NCBI GenBank assembly: GCA_026713925.1
Contig: JAPONM010000025.1
Coordinates: 124,001-188,000, forward strand
From: Gammaproteobacteria bacterium
Lineage (GTDB): Bacteria > Pseudomonadota > Gammaproteobacteria > UBA4575
DNA: 64,000 nucleotides
Direction of reading: 5' to 3'
Below are positions 36,594-45,501 of the stretch, piece after piece; within the stretch, counting starts at the first letter, position 1, and every line of letters starts with the position of its first letter. Both the position numbers and the translations under genes were made by a program. The notes beneath the pieces are model-generated. The model was given only the letters and a program-made list of their open reading frames with translations, had not been told where the DNA came from and searched no databases.

Positions 36594-37968
36594 AGACTTT
36601 ATTTTCGCCCAACAAATTCATCATTGCAGCCGCCTTGTCGAAGGTCTCCTGATACTCTGCATCCTCATCAGAATCAAACACAATCCCACCTCCCGCATAG
36701 AAATACATCTGATGGCTCCGATGCAAAATCGTACGAATTGCAATATTGATATCCATATTGCCATCGAACCCTATGTACCCTATCGACCCGCAATAAATAC
36801 CCCGACGGTGTGGCTCCAATTCTTCTATCACTTCCATAGAACGGATTTTAGGAGCACCTGTTATCGAACCTCCCGGAAAACAACCTCGCAACAAATCCAT
36901 TGCAGACCGGTGAGCTCTGAGCTTCCCTGTAATCGTGCTCACCATGTGATGTACATTTGGAAAACTTTCTATATCAAAAAGCTTCTGCACCTGCACAGAT
37001 CCGAGTGCACAATTCTTGCTGATGTCATTGCGTAGCAGATCAACGATCATGAGATTCTCTGCCTGATCCTTCACACTGAGTGCAAGTTCTTTTGCCAGAC
37101 ACCGATCCTTATTTTGATCTTGGGAACGTGGTCGTGTCCCTTTTATTGGCCTTGTCTTGACCATTCCGTCTTTGACTGATAAAAACTGTTCGGGCGAATT
37201 GCTTAACACCTGAAATTCAGGGTAGTTCATGTAAGCACTGAATGGAGAAGGATTAATTTTTCTCAAAACCTGATAAGCTAACCAAGGGTCGCCTTCAACA
37301 TCCGTAGTGAACCTTTGTGCAAGATTCACTTGGTAACAATCGCCTTCCAGAATATATTGTTTTATCTTCCTGAATGCATTGCCATAGTAATCCCGTGTCA
37401 TGTTGGAGCTGATTGGGGCATTGACCCTGAATTCCTGATGTTTCTTGTGATTGGCCTGACTTGTGAATAGCTTTACTAATCCATTCCAGCACCTTTTGGT
37501 TCTGGTGTTTGAACAGTCTCCTACTAAAACCGATTTCATTTTAGAGTGGTCAACGACAACGGCCCAAGAGTAGATACCTATAACCATATCCGGTATCGCA
37601 ACATCATTAGCAGCTACAGAGGGTATTTTCTCCATATAGCGGCATAGATCATAACTGAAAAAACCGAGCGCACCTCCTGCAAACGGAAGGTCACATGTAT
37701 TTGGCCCAGTTTCCGGAAGCTGTTCGCGCAGAACCGTAAAAGGCCCATCCAACACTGTATAGGACTGGGAACATGTCTGAATTTTCGTCCTGCAGTCCTG
37801 TGTGGTAATACAAACATCAGGTCTTGCAACCATGATGTCGTAGCGGCCCTGTGTGCCGGCTGGTCGATTGCTGTCGATGAAAACGGACCAAGGTTCACCT
37901 GCAATTTTATTGAAGAGCAGCGCACTGTCTCTTTGGTATGGAAGATCAGCAAATGTGAGGTCCGTCAT
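36577..37968 (-). CDS. pabB: Aminodeoxychorismate synthase component I
   Basis: Converts chorismate and ammonia to 4-amino-4-deoxychorismate, the precursor of p-aminobenzoate. The C-terminal chorismate-binding half shows PIKGTRPR (the Lys variant diagnostic of PabB rather than TrpE), LMIVDLLRNDISKNC, GGSITGAPKIRSMEVIEELE and IYCGSIGYIGFDG. The ATG at 37968 overlaps the preceding stop as ATGA; an upstream in-frame ATG at 38019 is rejected for lack of similarity. The product is about 463 residues. Position in a C1-cofactor operon suggests it supplies aminobenzoate to the H4MPT enzyme MptG as well as to folate. Confidence 0.92.
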   Translation of the reverse strand: MTDLTFADLPYQRDSALLFNKIAGEPWSVFIDSNRPAGTQGRYDIMVARPDVCITTQDCRTKIQTCSQSYTVLDGPFTVLREQLPETGPNTCDLPFAGGALGFFSYDLCRYMEKIPSVAANDVAIPDMVIGIYSWAVVVDHSKMKSVLVGDCSNTRTKRCWNGLVKLFTSQANHKKHQEFRVNAPISSNMTRDYYGNAFRKIKQYILEGDCYQVNLAQRFTTDVEGDPWLAYQVLRKINPSPFSAYMNYPEFQVLSNSPEQFLSVKDGMVKTRPIKGTRPRSQDQNKDRCLAKELALSVKDQAENLMIVDLLRNDISKNCALGSVQVQKLFDIESFPNVHHMVSTITGKLRAHRSAMDLLRGCFPGGSITGAPKIRSMEVIEELEPHRRGIYCGSIGYIGFDGNMDINIAIRTILHRSHQMYFYAGGGIVFDSDEDAEYQETFDKAAAMMNLLGENKVYAMGS

Positions 37969-39017
37969 ATGCAGTATCTCTGAAAACCCAAACAGGCAAT
38001 GGATGCAGCTGAGGCACAATCCCCCACATTCACACCGTCATCAATGTCCTCATGGTCAAACAGGCTGGCCGCGTCCACATATCGTCGATTCAGGCGTTGA
38101 GCAATTTCTTTGACAAGAAAACGGCCAACTCCTGCTCCAACAACTGGAAAATTGAGTGATTGTTCCACCTTGGAAAGGTGCTTACGACATGCGTTAATGA
38201 TCGTCTGTATCTGTTGCTCACGTACATACTCAGCGACATCCCGCCACAGGCTTAATGCTTCCGGGACTGCATCGTAACCAAATATTCTTGCCAGACGGAC
38301 CGCGCTGGACATCTTGTCCCTGCCTCGGCCATCAGGTGTATTGCCCATATCTGCATACCCTGGAAGTTCCCCGGTCAACCTGTACAGGTCCGCTGAACTT
38401 GCAAAATACTCGTTGATTACCGGAATGAACCGGTCTTCTATAGGTGCTGCTTTGCAAAGGGCGAACACCGGCGTCCTCACCACACCACAATACACCAGTT
38501 CCTGCGCATAAAGTCTCTCAGCATCAGTACAGCCTTCATTCATGACCTGGTGACCCTGTATGGCCAAGATATCAGTCGTTGTGCTGCCGACATCTATAAA
38601 AAGTGCATCTTTCAGTTGGGTAGCAATAAAATTTGCACTACCAAACCAATTAGCAGAAGCGATATGCCTGTACTCTCTGACGGCTTCCCCGGCACTGACA
38701 AATCCTTTAGCTCCAGCAAAATAGCGTGTTTCCGTTTCGCTGAAGTTTTCTTCAATCTCATTAATAATCCTCCGGGTACCTTCTTTACGACTGTTGAAAT
38801 GATCTACCATTTCACCTGTCATCGTGATTGCGAACAAGGATTCCGAAAAATCTAATTGTTTACTGATTACGTCAATTGAAGCACGCAATTGATTCAGCCC
38901 TCTCCACAATTGACAAGGTAGCTGATAGACATGAGAGATCGACCTGCTGCCCGCAGCCTTAGCCACCTTGACATGAGCCCCACCGATATCCCAGCCCAAA
39001 ACATTCTCACGCGGCAT
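37965..39017 (-). CDS. H4MPT-linked C1 transfer protein (MfnF-like, ASKHA fold)
   Basis: A 350-residue protein with the acetate-kinase/Hsp70-type phosphate loops GWDIGGAHVKVA (~8), FIDVGSTTTDILAI (~140) and VVGAGVGRFLVKEIA (~293). It matches the hydantoinase-like family called H4MPT-linked C1 transfer pathway protein. The archaeal member MfnF joins the aminomethylfuran diphosphate to tyramine in methanofuran synthesis. In bacteria the acceptor would be tyrosine or its glutamyl derivative, since bacterial methylofuran is reported to contain tyrosine. It overlaps the upstream ATP-grasp gene by 11 bp and pabB by four. Confidence 0.85.
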   Translation of the reverse strand: MPRENVLGWDIGGAHVKVAKAAGSRSISHVYQLPCQLWRGLNQLRASIDVISKQLDFSESLFAITMTGEMVDHFNSRKEGTRRIINEIEENFSETETRYFAGAKGFVSAGEAVREYRHIASANWFGSANFIATQLKDALFIDVGSTTTDILAIQGHQVMNEGCTDAERLYAQELVYCGVVRTPVFALCKAAPIEDRFIPVINEYFASSADLYRLTGELPGYADMGNTPDGRGRDKMSSAVRLARIFGYDAVPEALSLWRDVAEYVREQQIQTIINACRKHLSKVEQSLNFPVVGAGVGRFLVKEIAQRLNRRYVDAASLFDHEDIDDGVNVGDCASAASIACLGFQRYCI

Positions 39018-40002
39018 GGCATGCCACCAGGTCTACCATGACTGTACCCATATTGGCGGGTACCAGACCAGGCAACTGTCTGTCGAGAAAACATTTCAGT
39101 ATCAATTCAGCAGGGTTCACACACAAGACCGACCCAAGTCCTACATAGGAAGTGGTTAACCTAGGATTGATTTCAACCAGCAATATTTGATTCCCTGTAA
39201 TTACAACATCAACACCAACATATCCGCACAGTCCAGGTAATGCCTGCACCAGTCTGTCGCAAAATGGAGTGAATCTATCTCTCTCAAAAGCATTTACATT
39301 GCATTTGACCCATTGCAAGCAGCCATTTCCTTCACGAATATATTGCTCATTGCAACTTAATACCGAACATCTGCCTTGCAGACACAGCAAGCTCAGGCTC
39401 GCATGCGTACCCTGAACATAGGGCTGGAAAATATATTGATTCCTGTCAGGCAGGTCAGCAGCCGCCTGCAACTCAGACCGGTTATTTAAAAGGGATACTT
39501 CAGTGCAGCCAGCGCCGTCTACAGGCTTCATTATAAATTGTTCTCCTCCCAGATGCCTGGCATCACTTGTCAGGCAGGTCGGAATTTGTGGGACGTTATG
39601 TGCCAGCAAGTGCCTGTATGTAGCGTACTTGTTGCTGGTCAGCCTAATAGTTTCTATCTCACAGTTGAGCAGCTTGAACGTCTGCCCCGAACATCTTTTA
39701 CAAAGTGAATACAAAATGTCATCATATTCCGGTGCAATAATCAGCAATGCATCTTTCTTACAGGCAAGCTGCTCAAGCTTCTCTGAGTAATGCTCTCCAG
39801 GCTCAATTACTATCGTTTCTGCACCTTCCACACCGTTTCCAAGGCGCTTGTCCCTGAGTGTAAAGACACTGCAATCAGGTAACTGCTGGAAGTCATTGAC
39901 AGCAGCCCGGAGCATCAAGTCCCCTTCTCTTTCCAAAGATGGTGACAGGGGCTGGCCCAGCATGCCTCCACCAGTGATATACTCAAAAATTAGGATATTC
40001 AT
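39007..40002 (-). CDS. ATP-grasp ligase (MfnD-like, COG1821 type)
   Basis: A 331-residue ATP-grasp protein starting ILIFEYITGGGMLG, the same opening seen in archaeal tyramine-glutamate ligase MfnD. Further motifs are TSNKYATYRHLLAHNVPQIPT, QFIMKPVDGAGCTEV (ATP-binding lysine), LQGRCSVLSCNEQYI and QILLVEINPRLTTSYVGLG (metal-binding Glu-Asn). By homology it would add glutamate to the tyrosine/tyramine part of methylofuran. It is the first gene of the minus-strand operon, with its start codon only nine bases from that of the divergent HisA-like gene. Confidence 0.82.
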   Translation of the reverse strand: MNILIFEYITGGGMLGQPLSPSLEREGDLMLRAAVNDFQQLPDCSVFTLRDKRLGNGVEGAETIVIEPGEHYSEKLEQLACKKDALLIIAPEYDDILYSLCKRCSGQTFKLLNCEIETIRLTSNKYATYRHLLAHNVPQIPTCLTSDARHLGGEQFIMKPVDGAGCTEVSLLNNRSELQAAADLPDRNQYIFQPYVQGTHASLSLLCLQGRCSVLSCNEQYIREGNGCLQWVKCNVNAFERDRFTPFCDRLVQALPGLCGYVGVDVVITGNQILLVEINPRLTTSYVGLGSVLCVNPAELILKCFLDRQLPGLVPANMGTVMVDLVACHAA

Positions 40003-40011
40003 CTTCGTACG

Positions 40012-40719
40012 ATGCAGATTGTTCCGGTACTTGACCTATCTAAAGGCCTGGTTGTTCATGCAAAAAAAGGAATCCGGAGACATTATAGGCCAATACAATC
40101 ATCCTTATGCCCTACTGCCTATCCTGTAGGTGTTGTCCAAAATTTCATGGAGTTGTTTGACTTTCACACGCTTTATATTGCTGATCTGGATGCCATAGCG
40201 CTGCAGGGCCACAATGCAGATGTCGTTCAGGGTATCTGTGTTGAGTACCCAGAACTCGAAATATGGCTGGATACTGGGCCTTCGTTAATTAGTCACTACC
40301 TTGATAATCCAATCACTCCCTCGCTGCGAATAATCCTATCTACAGAGTCCTTGCACTCCGCATCAATCTTAATTTCACTGAGAAATGCCTACCGGGATCA
40401 TCGCTTTGTACTTTCTCTTGATTACAAATCAAATTCCGTACTAGGATCACAGGAAATCATGCAGGAAAGAGATTCATGGCCATCAGATATAGTGGTTCTA
40501 AACCTGGATCATGTAGGCACTTGCAGCGGAGTGAACTTCCCAGCCATACCGAACCAGCAGACATTATTTGCTATGCACAAAATTTACTATGGTGGCGGAA
40601 TCAGAAATTATACTGATTTGCTGCAGCTGAAAAATCTGGGTGCTGCAGGTGCCTTGCTTTCCACAGCATTGCATGAAAAAACGGTTACCAAAACTGAACT
40701 GCAGTTGTTCAACCGATAA
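40012..40719 (+). CDS. HisA-like TIM-barrel protein
   Basis: A 235-residue barrel related to HisA: IVPVLDLSKGLVVHAKKG at the N terminus, LYIADLDAIALQG near residue 55, FVLSLDYKSN near 140 and IYYGGGIRNYTDLLQLKNLGAAGALLSTALHEK near 190-222. The phosphate-binding Gly-rich parts are kept. This family (COG1411 type) is linked to H4MPT/methanofuran clusters; it is not the histidine enzyme. Its function in the cofactor pathway is not established. It converges with the PTPS fusion gene with an 11-bp overlap. Confidence 0.78.
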   Translation: MQIVPVLDLSKGLVVHAKKGIRRHYRPIQSSLCPTAYPVGVVQNFMELFDFHTLYIADLDAIALQGHNADVVQGICVEYPELEIWLDTGPSLISHYLDNPITPSLRIILSTESLHSASILISLRNAYRDHRFVLSLDYKSNSVLGSQEIMQERDSWPSDIVVLNLDHVGTCSGVNFPAIPNQQTLFAMHKIYYGGGIRNYTDLLQLKNLGAAGALLSTALHEKTVTKTELQLFNR

Positions 40720-41929
40720 TTTTTAGACTATCTCGTCTGCTCTGGTGCAACAACCTGCGCAATCGAGACTTGCCCAATTCATCCGAGGTGAAGTGTCCCA
40801 ACAAGGCATTGCGCCCTCGCTCCTGCAACTCACGCAGGCTAGGGCCGGTATAACAGCAGTACGAATGCTCTGTCTCAAAAATCTGCAGTTCCACAAGTCC
40901 TGGCAAATATTCAATCAGCATTTCCCATATGTAGATACTCAATAGCTCGGTACTGGACCGCCAACTCAACCCGGCACTAACATAATTCAGAGTTTGGTGA
41001 TCTAGTTCATCAATCACTTTTTGGCTAACAATTCGTTTCAAATACCCATAATCCACAACAAAGCCTGTAAGCGCATCGATTTGGTCCTCAACTTTCACGC
41101 TCATGGCGTAATGACCACCATGCAAGTTTACGCATTTCCCTGGGTGGTCAGTGATAAAATGTGCTGAATCAAACACCAGTTCCTTGACAACGGTTGCCCG
41201 ATCATGCGACTTAAAAAATCTCTCACATGCAGCAGGTATCTTTTCCAAGTACTCAGCTATCACTTCCAGTAAACGTGATGTGTCCTTGCGAGTTTCGCTT
41301 CTCATCAAAAGTCCATTTTCATGTACCGAGGCGTCAAGCCCTTTCAGGCAGACCTGATAATTCTTTTTCAGGTGGTCGCTGACCCTGTTTGCATCCTTGC
41401 AGTCCGGAAAATCAATAAACAGATATCCTGCATGCATCTCGCCAATATGTGCGATGAGTATCGTGATTTGCTGCAAAAATGACCCTGCAGATATTTGTGT
41501 GATTTCGGAAGGCACCCAAGTACTGGGGATTTTTAGGCTGTTTCTGGCAATCACGCGGTGTGTTGCATTTTCATACATATATTCCTGCCTGAATTGAAAC
41601 CCCAGAGACCGCAATGATTCCAGATACCAGAGCAACTGTTCGAGTCTACGCACCCCAAGTGAAATCATCGTGAATTCGCCTTGCTGCACCATGGCCCGTG
41701 CCATTCCTAGACCCTTCAAAATATCCAGTGTATTCCGGCCAACTTTTCTGTCCGGCCTCCAGTAAGAAGAAATGTCATCCGCCTGATTAATCTGATCCGG
41801 GCTCAGCACCAAATCCAGAGGCAGGTGATGACGTAAGGCATACTCTTGCAACGTCAAACCGCTACAAGCCAATAGATGCTCATTCGTCAAACTATTGCCA
41901 ACATCTTCATGACAATCAAGACATTGCAT
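40709..41929 (-). CDS. Zinc finger / unknown / PTPS-like (QueD family) fusion protein
   Basis: A 406-residue protein with three parts. Residues 1-45 look like a MucR/Ros zinc finger: C3, C6, H18 and C22, then GLTLQEYALRHHLPLDL. Residues ~65-230 are a domain I cannot assign. Residues ~245-385 are a 6-pyruvoyl-tetrahydropterin-synthase-like domain: ELVFDSAHFITDHPGKCVNLHGGHY with H257, C266, H270 and H273, then GFVVDYGYLKRIV, LDHQTLNYV, PTPS-like STELLSIYIWEML and the Glu of IFETEHSYCCY. The usual zinc pair His-Gly-His reads His-Gly-Gly-His here. A role in pterin formation for H4MPT is inferred from context. Confidence 0.72.
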   Translation of the reverse strand: MQCLDCHEDVGNSLTNEHLLACSGLTLQEYALRHHLPLDLVLSPDQINQADDISSYWRPDRKVGRNTLDILKGLGMARAMVQQGEFTMISLGVRRLEQLLWYLESLRSLGFQFRQEYMYENATHRVIARNSLKIPSTWVPSEITQISAGSFLQQITILIAHIGEMHAGYLFIDFPDCKDANRVSDHLKKNYQVCLKGLDASVHENGLLMRSETRKDTSRLLEVIAEYLEKIPAACERFFKSHDRATVVKELVFDSAHFITDHPGKCVNLHGGHYAMSVKVEDQIDALTGFVVDYGYLKRIVSQKVIDELDHQTLNYVSAGLSWRSSTELLSIYIWEMLIEYLPGLVELQIFETEHSYCCYTGPSLRELQERGRNALLGHFTSDELGKSRLRRLLHQSRRDSLKIIG

Positions 41930-41994
41930 ATTCGAACCCAGTTTTCATACCGGTGGTAACACTGTTACAAATTATATCAGCAAAACAGTTGACC

Positions 41995-42024
41995 AAAAAA
42001 AATGCCCCGCAATTGCGGGGCATT
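41995..42024 (-). terminator. Rho-independent terminator of fae
   Basis: AATGCCCCGCAATTGCGGGGCATT (42001-42024; 24-base perfect palindrome, core CCCCGC/GCGGGG) is followed on the minus strand by a run of T residues (41995-42002). It lies 25 bases after the fae stop, so fae probably forms its own strongly expressed unit. Confidence 0.9.
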
Positions 42025-42049
42025 TCCTTAGGTTAACCTGAGAAAGTAA

Positions 42050-42577
42050 TCAGAAGCCTTTGAATGGATGCTCTGCACTGTCCTTTTGCGCAACCACTGC
42101 TGAGGCTTTGGGCTCGTCTTTGACAGCACGTTCCAAAGATTCTTTCACAGCCTTGTAGTTATTTTCATAGATAGCTTCATTGTCTTTTGCTTCCCAGTGA
42201 ATGAAAACACCTACACATACGAAAACGTCATCCGCTTCGTCTGCAGGAATAGTGCCATCTTCAACACTGTCTGCTACAGCTTTAGCGACAGCCACTTGTG
42301 CAGGACCAAACATCTGTACAGCTTGGTTTGCACCCTTGATAGTCACTTTGTTGAACATCATGGTGTTAGGCTTACATGGCAAATTAGGAGCAATCACAGC
42401 CAGCAAAGTGGAAAAACCGTCCTTATTGTTAACCAAGCCATTACAAAAAGCAGTTTCAACGGCAGAGCCACGCGGGCCAATCAATAAATCGATATGCGCG
42501 ATTTCTGCCATTGTGCCGGAAGGATCATTATCATTAACGAGTGATTCTCCGACCATTACTTTGTTAATCAATGCCAT
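42050..42577 (-). CDS. fae: Formaldehyde-activating enzyme Fae
   Basis: Condenses formaldehyde with H4MPT to methylene-H4MPT, the entry to the C1 oxidation pathway and main formaldehyde defence. Typical motifs: [23 protein letters not shown] (core AHIDLL with the catalytic His), [56 protein letters not shown] and the C-terminal [18 protein letters not shown]. Between the N-terminal GESLV and AHIDL there are about 12 residues, around six more than in Methylobacterium Fae as I remember it. AGGAG precedes the ATG by seven bases, and a strong terminator follows. Confidence 0.96.
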   Translation of the reverse strand: MALINKVMVGESLVNDNDPSGTMAEIAHIDLLIGPRGSAVETAFCNGLVNNKDGFSTLLAVIAPNLPCKPNTMMFNKVTIKGANQAVQMFGPAQVAVAKAVADSVEDGTIPADEADDVFVCVGVFIHWEAKDNEAIYENNYKAVKESLERAVKDEPKASAVVAQKDSAEHPFKGF

Positions 42578-42676
42578 TATTATTCTCCTGTTTCATTTTG
42601 TTGTCGATAAACCGCAGACCATCAGTCCGCCCGTACCCTCATGGATTATGCTAGCAACTGCGCATTGTACCACACT

Positions 42677-43639
42677 TCACAGTGTTCCTAGCCCAACTGC
42701 AAAGATACTAGCTACCGTCAGGTCCGCTGTTGTTCCCGGGTTAATTCGATCACGCCTGAGTTGGTCATCGATTTCCAGTAATCGTGCCTCATACCTGATT
42801 GGCGAATCCGAACGGTAGAATTCCTTTTCAAGTGGGGTGATCATATCACTAATTTCCCGAGCTTTTAATACACCGAATTTTCGTTCGATCAGGCTATCCG
42901 GAAATCTTGATAGAAAGGCTAGGAACAATCCAGTTGCAGCCCAGCACTCATCATTCCAACGTGCCATCAATGCTTCAAAATGGGGCGCCCCAAAAAACAG
43001 AATATCGTGGTAATTATTTGAATACTGGTTAGCTATACGGTCCCAAGAGGAAGCATATTTCATTGTATTTAATAGGGTTACCGTAGGCTCTTCATATATA
43101 TCTTGATTTTGCTTGTGCCCCATCCCGCCTGGTTCTGCCATACGAATGGCCTGATATACTTTTTTTGCATCCTGCACTGTGGATTGCCGCAGAACTGCCC
43201 ATAGCGACTTTGCGAGATCGGAACCTGTTTCCCTCCTCAGGCAGGCTTGAATCAAAGGCGCGACAAGCAGAATGATCCCAAGATTGGTATTTGTACCTAC
43301 TGCCAGGTGTGTAGCTTGGACTGCCCGCAAAACCCGTTCTCCCAGTGTCAGGGCAGGGGCAGCCATAGATTCGGCACTGACCTGCGCACTGCTCAGGAAA
43401 TCTTCAACACTGGGTACAGGATCACTTGAGTGAATTCCCGTATTCCCGGGCTTTAGTGCATGCATATCAACCCAGCATACATGCCTGTACAGGTCCGCCA
43501 GCTTTGGACTCAATGAACCCTGATTACGCATACTGCTGTACACAGTAAAAGAGAGAAAATCTGAAACAGGCTCATGATTCTTGCCTAGCGCAGAAACGCT
43601 CAATTTTGGATTTTTCTGGATCGTACAGTACCGGAACAC
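42677..43639 (-). CDS. CitG-like protein (triphosphoribosyl-dephospho-CoA synthase family)
   Basis: Up to 320 residues with the CitG/MdcB family pattern: HALKPGNTGIH near residue 60, VEDFLSSAQVSAESMAAPALTLGERVLRAVQAT, and VGTNTNLGIILLVAPLIQA. In methylotrophs a member of this family always travels with H4MPT genes; its reaction there is unknown, though the family transfers ribosyl groups from ATP. The 5' end is uncertain: the GTG at 43639 overlaps the upstream ligase by 40 bp, while an ATG at 43531 fits the family N terminus and leaves a short gap. Neither has a clear ribosome binding site. Confidence 0.82.
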   Translation of the reverse strand: MFRYCTIQKNPKLSVSALGKNHEPVSDFLSFTVYSSMRNQGSLSPKLADLYRHVCWVDMHALKPGNTGIHSSDPVPSVEDFLSSAQVSAESMAAPALTLGERVLRAVQATHLAVGTNTNLGIILLVAPLIQACLRRETGSDLAKSLWAVLRQSTVQDAKKVYQAIRMAEPGGMGHKQNQDIYEEPTVTLLNTMKYASSWDRIANQYSNNYHDILFFGAPHFEALMARWNDECWAATGLFLAFLSRFPDSLIERKFGVLKAREISDMITPLEKEFYRSDSPIRYEARLLEIDDQLRRDRINPGTTADLTVASIFAVGLGTL

Positions 43640-44526
43640 TGCTGCAAACTACTCAGGAAATGCTCGACCAGCTTCTCTGCGACTATAATTTTGCTGACAC
43701 TTTGCAGGCCCCGCCATGCAGGAATGCTATTCACTTCAGTAACCCACAAATTTTGATTCTGATCACACATGACATCGACGCCACCGTAATACATATCAAC
43801 CGCTTTTACAGCTTCTCTGGCAATCCCGGTAAATTTTTCATCCAGCACTGCTGGATAGCACTTCCCTCCCGTTGCCACATTGGTAATCCAGCCACTACCT
43901 TGCCTTTTCATCATTGCAACAACCTGGTCTCCTATTACGAATAGTCTCCAGTCATAAGCATCTTCTGAACCCGTCTCAATATATCTTTGCAAATAATAAA
44001 TCCTGTTACATATTGTAAAATCAGTCATATCGCCAAGTTTGGTAATTAACTGCAGGTTTTTCCCCTGGGAGCCAAACAGGGGTTTCATTACAACCTTGTA
44101 CCCTAGCTCCAACTGCTGACGTATGAAGGAATATGCATCATGAACATTGTTCCCGACCCAGGTTGGAGGAGTCAAAAGACCTGCATGACTAAGCAGAAAA
44201 CTGGTCATGCCTTTGTCAACACTGCGTTCAATGGCACGAACTTCGTTATACACAAATACATTCAGTTCACGCAGTGCATGCAGGATATCCAGATAAAAAA
44301 CGACTTCTTCGAGAGATCCTCCCGGCACCCCACGCACAAATACTCCGTCAGGCAAACACCCACTAAAACCGGGAATAAACAGACTCCCCGGACCTAGCCC
44401 CGTCTCAAAATGACAGTTCGTCAATGAAACATTTGTACATTGATGGCCCTTAGCGCAGAAAGCCTTGTGCAGTTCTTTTCCGTGCCAGCCAGGATCATCA
44501 GTGATAATCGCAATATGCCGAGACAT
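43600..44526 (-). CDS. RimK-like ATP-grasp ligase (MptN-like)
   Basis: A 308-residue ATP-grasp enzyme: HIAIITDDPGWHGKELHKAF at the start, VDKGMTSFLLSHAGLLTPPTWV, GYKVVMKPLFGSQGKNLQLI (ATP lysine), YDWRLFVIGDQVVAMMKR and LWVTEVNSIPAWRGLQSV (metal ligands). It resembles RimK and the archaeal H4MPT:glutamate ligase MptN. In bacteria it may add glutamates to H4MPT or methylofuran; which one is unknown. It starts two bases before the end of mch's stop region, so it is in the mtdB-mch operon. Confidence 0.8.
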   Translation of the reverse strand: MSRHIAIITDDPGWHGKELHKAFCAKGHQCTNVSLTNCHFETGLGPGSLFIPGFSGCLPDGVFVRGVPGGSLEEVVFYLDILHALRELNVFVYNEVRAIERSVDKGMTSFLLSHAGLLTPPTWVGNNVHDAYSFIRQQLELGYKVVMKPLFGSQGKNLQLITKLGDMTDFTICNRIYYLQRYIETGSEDAYDWRLFVIGDQVVAMMKRQGSGWITNVATGGKCYPAVLDEKFTGIAREAVKAVDMYYGGVDVMCDQNQNLWVTEVNSIPAWRGLQSVSKIIVAEKLVEHFLSSLQQCSGTVRSRKIQN

Positions 44527-44528
44527 GA

Positions 44529-45482
44529 CTAGGAAAAGGATTTTGCAAGCAGGTCAGGCGCCAGATTTCCACCCCTGAAGGTTCTACCGCTATCAACCGA
44601 AGTGACTGCAACCCAGGCAGGACTGAACAGCATGGGATCAATTTTGAAAAAGTCATACCCACAGTCTTTGAGAATCCTAGCAAATGGTTTGCCATAATCG
44701 GGCGATGAACTTGATGGAAGATCCAGTGCAAGTTTTTCCGCACGTGTATCGTCCCCTTGGACAAACAGGTGCACTCGTCCAGCAAACAAGATTGCTGTAT
44801 TGGTACGCTCCATAGCTGTCACAAAATCGGGTACTGGTGGAGAAAGTGGTGCACTTGCAGAGCCGTCCAGCACATCATCCAGAGGAAACCCTAGTGTATG
44901 AACCTTGTGCATGGCAACTTCCAGCACTCTGGAAACTACCTGGACATTACCTGCAATCGAACGGGTCGGAGTCAGAATGAAGGTCAGGGCAGCCGGAGTC
45001 AATCTGCATGTCTCAGCAATCCTGTTAATCAGTGCAACAGGTGGCAACTGATCTACCTCAAGTACAAACGTTGCGCTGTCACAAGTATCCTCATAGCCCA
45101 AATCTTCAAAAAGGGACTCTTTTCGCGCTATAGCACGGCCCGGACCTGATCCCAAGGCATGAAATTTTTCATGTGACAGACTCCAGCCCGCATACTGGCT
45201 GGCAAGGCATGCCAGAACCGGATTACACGTATGTACATGCAAGGAAAGTGGCCAGTCACTCACAGCCGCTGTATGGCAAAGCGTTACTTTTCCCAAGCCC
45301 CCCATACAGATTTCACCAATCACCCTGCCAGCTTCAAGCCCACCTGCGCAATCTATACCTGCATCGATATATTTCGCACCATTACTGAACTCACCCACGA
45401 TGACTCTCAAGGCGTCACTTTTATCAATTAGCTCCTGAACTAACGGCTTGGCCAATTGGTTCACACTTACATTTTGCATCAT
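44529..45482 (-). CDS. mch: Methenyl-H4MPT cyclohydrolase
   Basis: Hydrolyses methenyl-H4MPT to 5-formyl-H4MPT, the step after MtdB. The 317-residue sequence has the family features IDAGIDCAGGLEAGRVIGEICMGGLG (residues ~41-66), HVHTCNPVLACLASQYAGWSLS, ALGSGPGRAIARKE (binding loop), PTRSIAGNVQVVSRVLEVAMHKVHTLGF and MLFSPAWVAVTSVDSGRTFRGG. Two adjacent ATG codons are possible starts. It follows an ATP-grasp gene by 19 bp and precedes the RimK-like ligase. Confidence 0.95.
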   Translation of the reverse strand: MMQNVSVNQLAKPLVQELIDKSDALRVIVGEFSNGAKYIDAGIDCAGGLEAGRVIGEICMGGLGKVTLCHTAAVSDWPLSLHVHTCNPVLACLASQYAGWSLSHEKFHALGSGPGRAIARKESLFEDLGYEDTCDSATFVLEVDQLPPVALINRIAETCRLTPAALTFILTPTRSIAGNVQVVSRVLEVAMHKVHTLGFPLDDVLDGSASAPLSPPVPDFVTAMERTNTAILFAGRVHLFVQGDDTRAEKLALDLPSSSSPDYGKPFARILKDCGYDFFKIDPMLFSPAWVAVTSVDSGRTFRGGNLAPDLLAKSFS

Positions 45483-45501
45483 CTGTTCTCTTGTCTTAAA
45501 T

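Noticed and set aside
40012-40719. HisA of histidine biosynthesis
   Set aside because: No other his genes are near, the barrel is divergent, and context and N terminus match the H4MPT-linked HisA-like family.
40709-41929. Middle part of the PTPS fusion as a LAGLIDADG homing endonuclease domain
   Set aside because: Some helix patterns look similar, but I see no clear LAGLIDADG motif with its acidic residue, so I left the domain unassigned.
42664-42700. Promoter and ACACT/AGTGT palindrome upstream of fae
   Set aside because: A -10-like TACAAT exists, but no matching -35 at proper spacing, and the palindrome is short; not strong enough to annotate.
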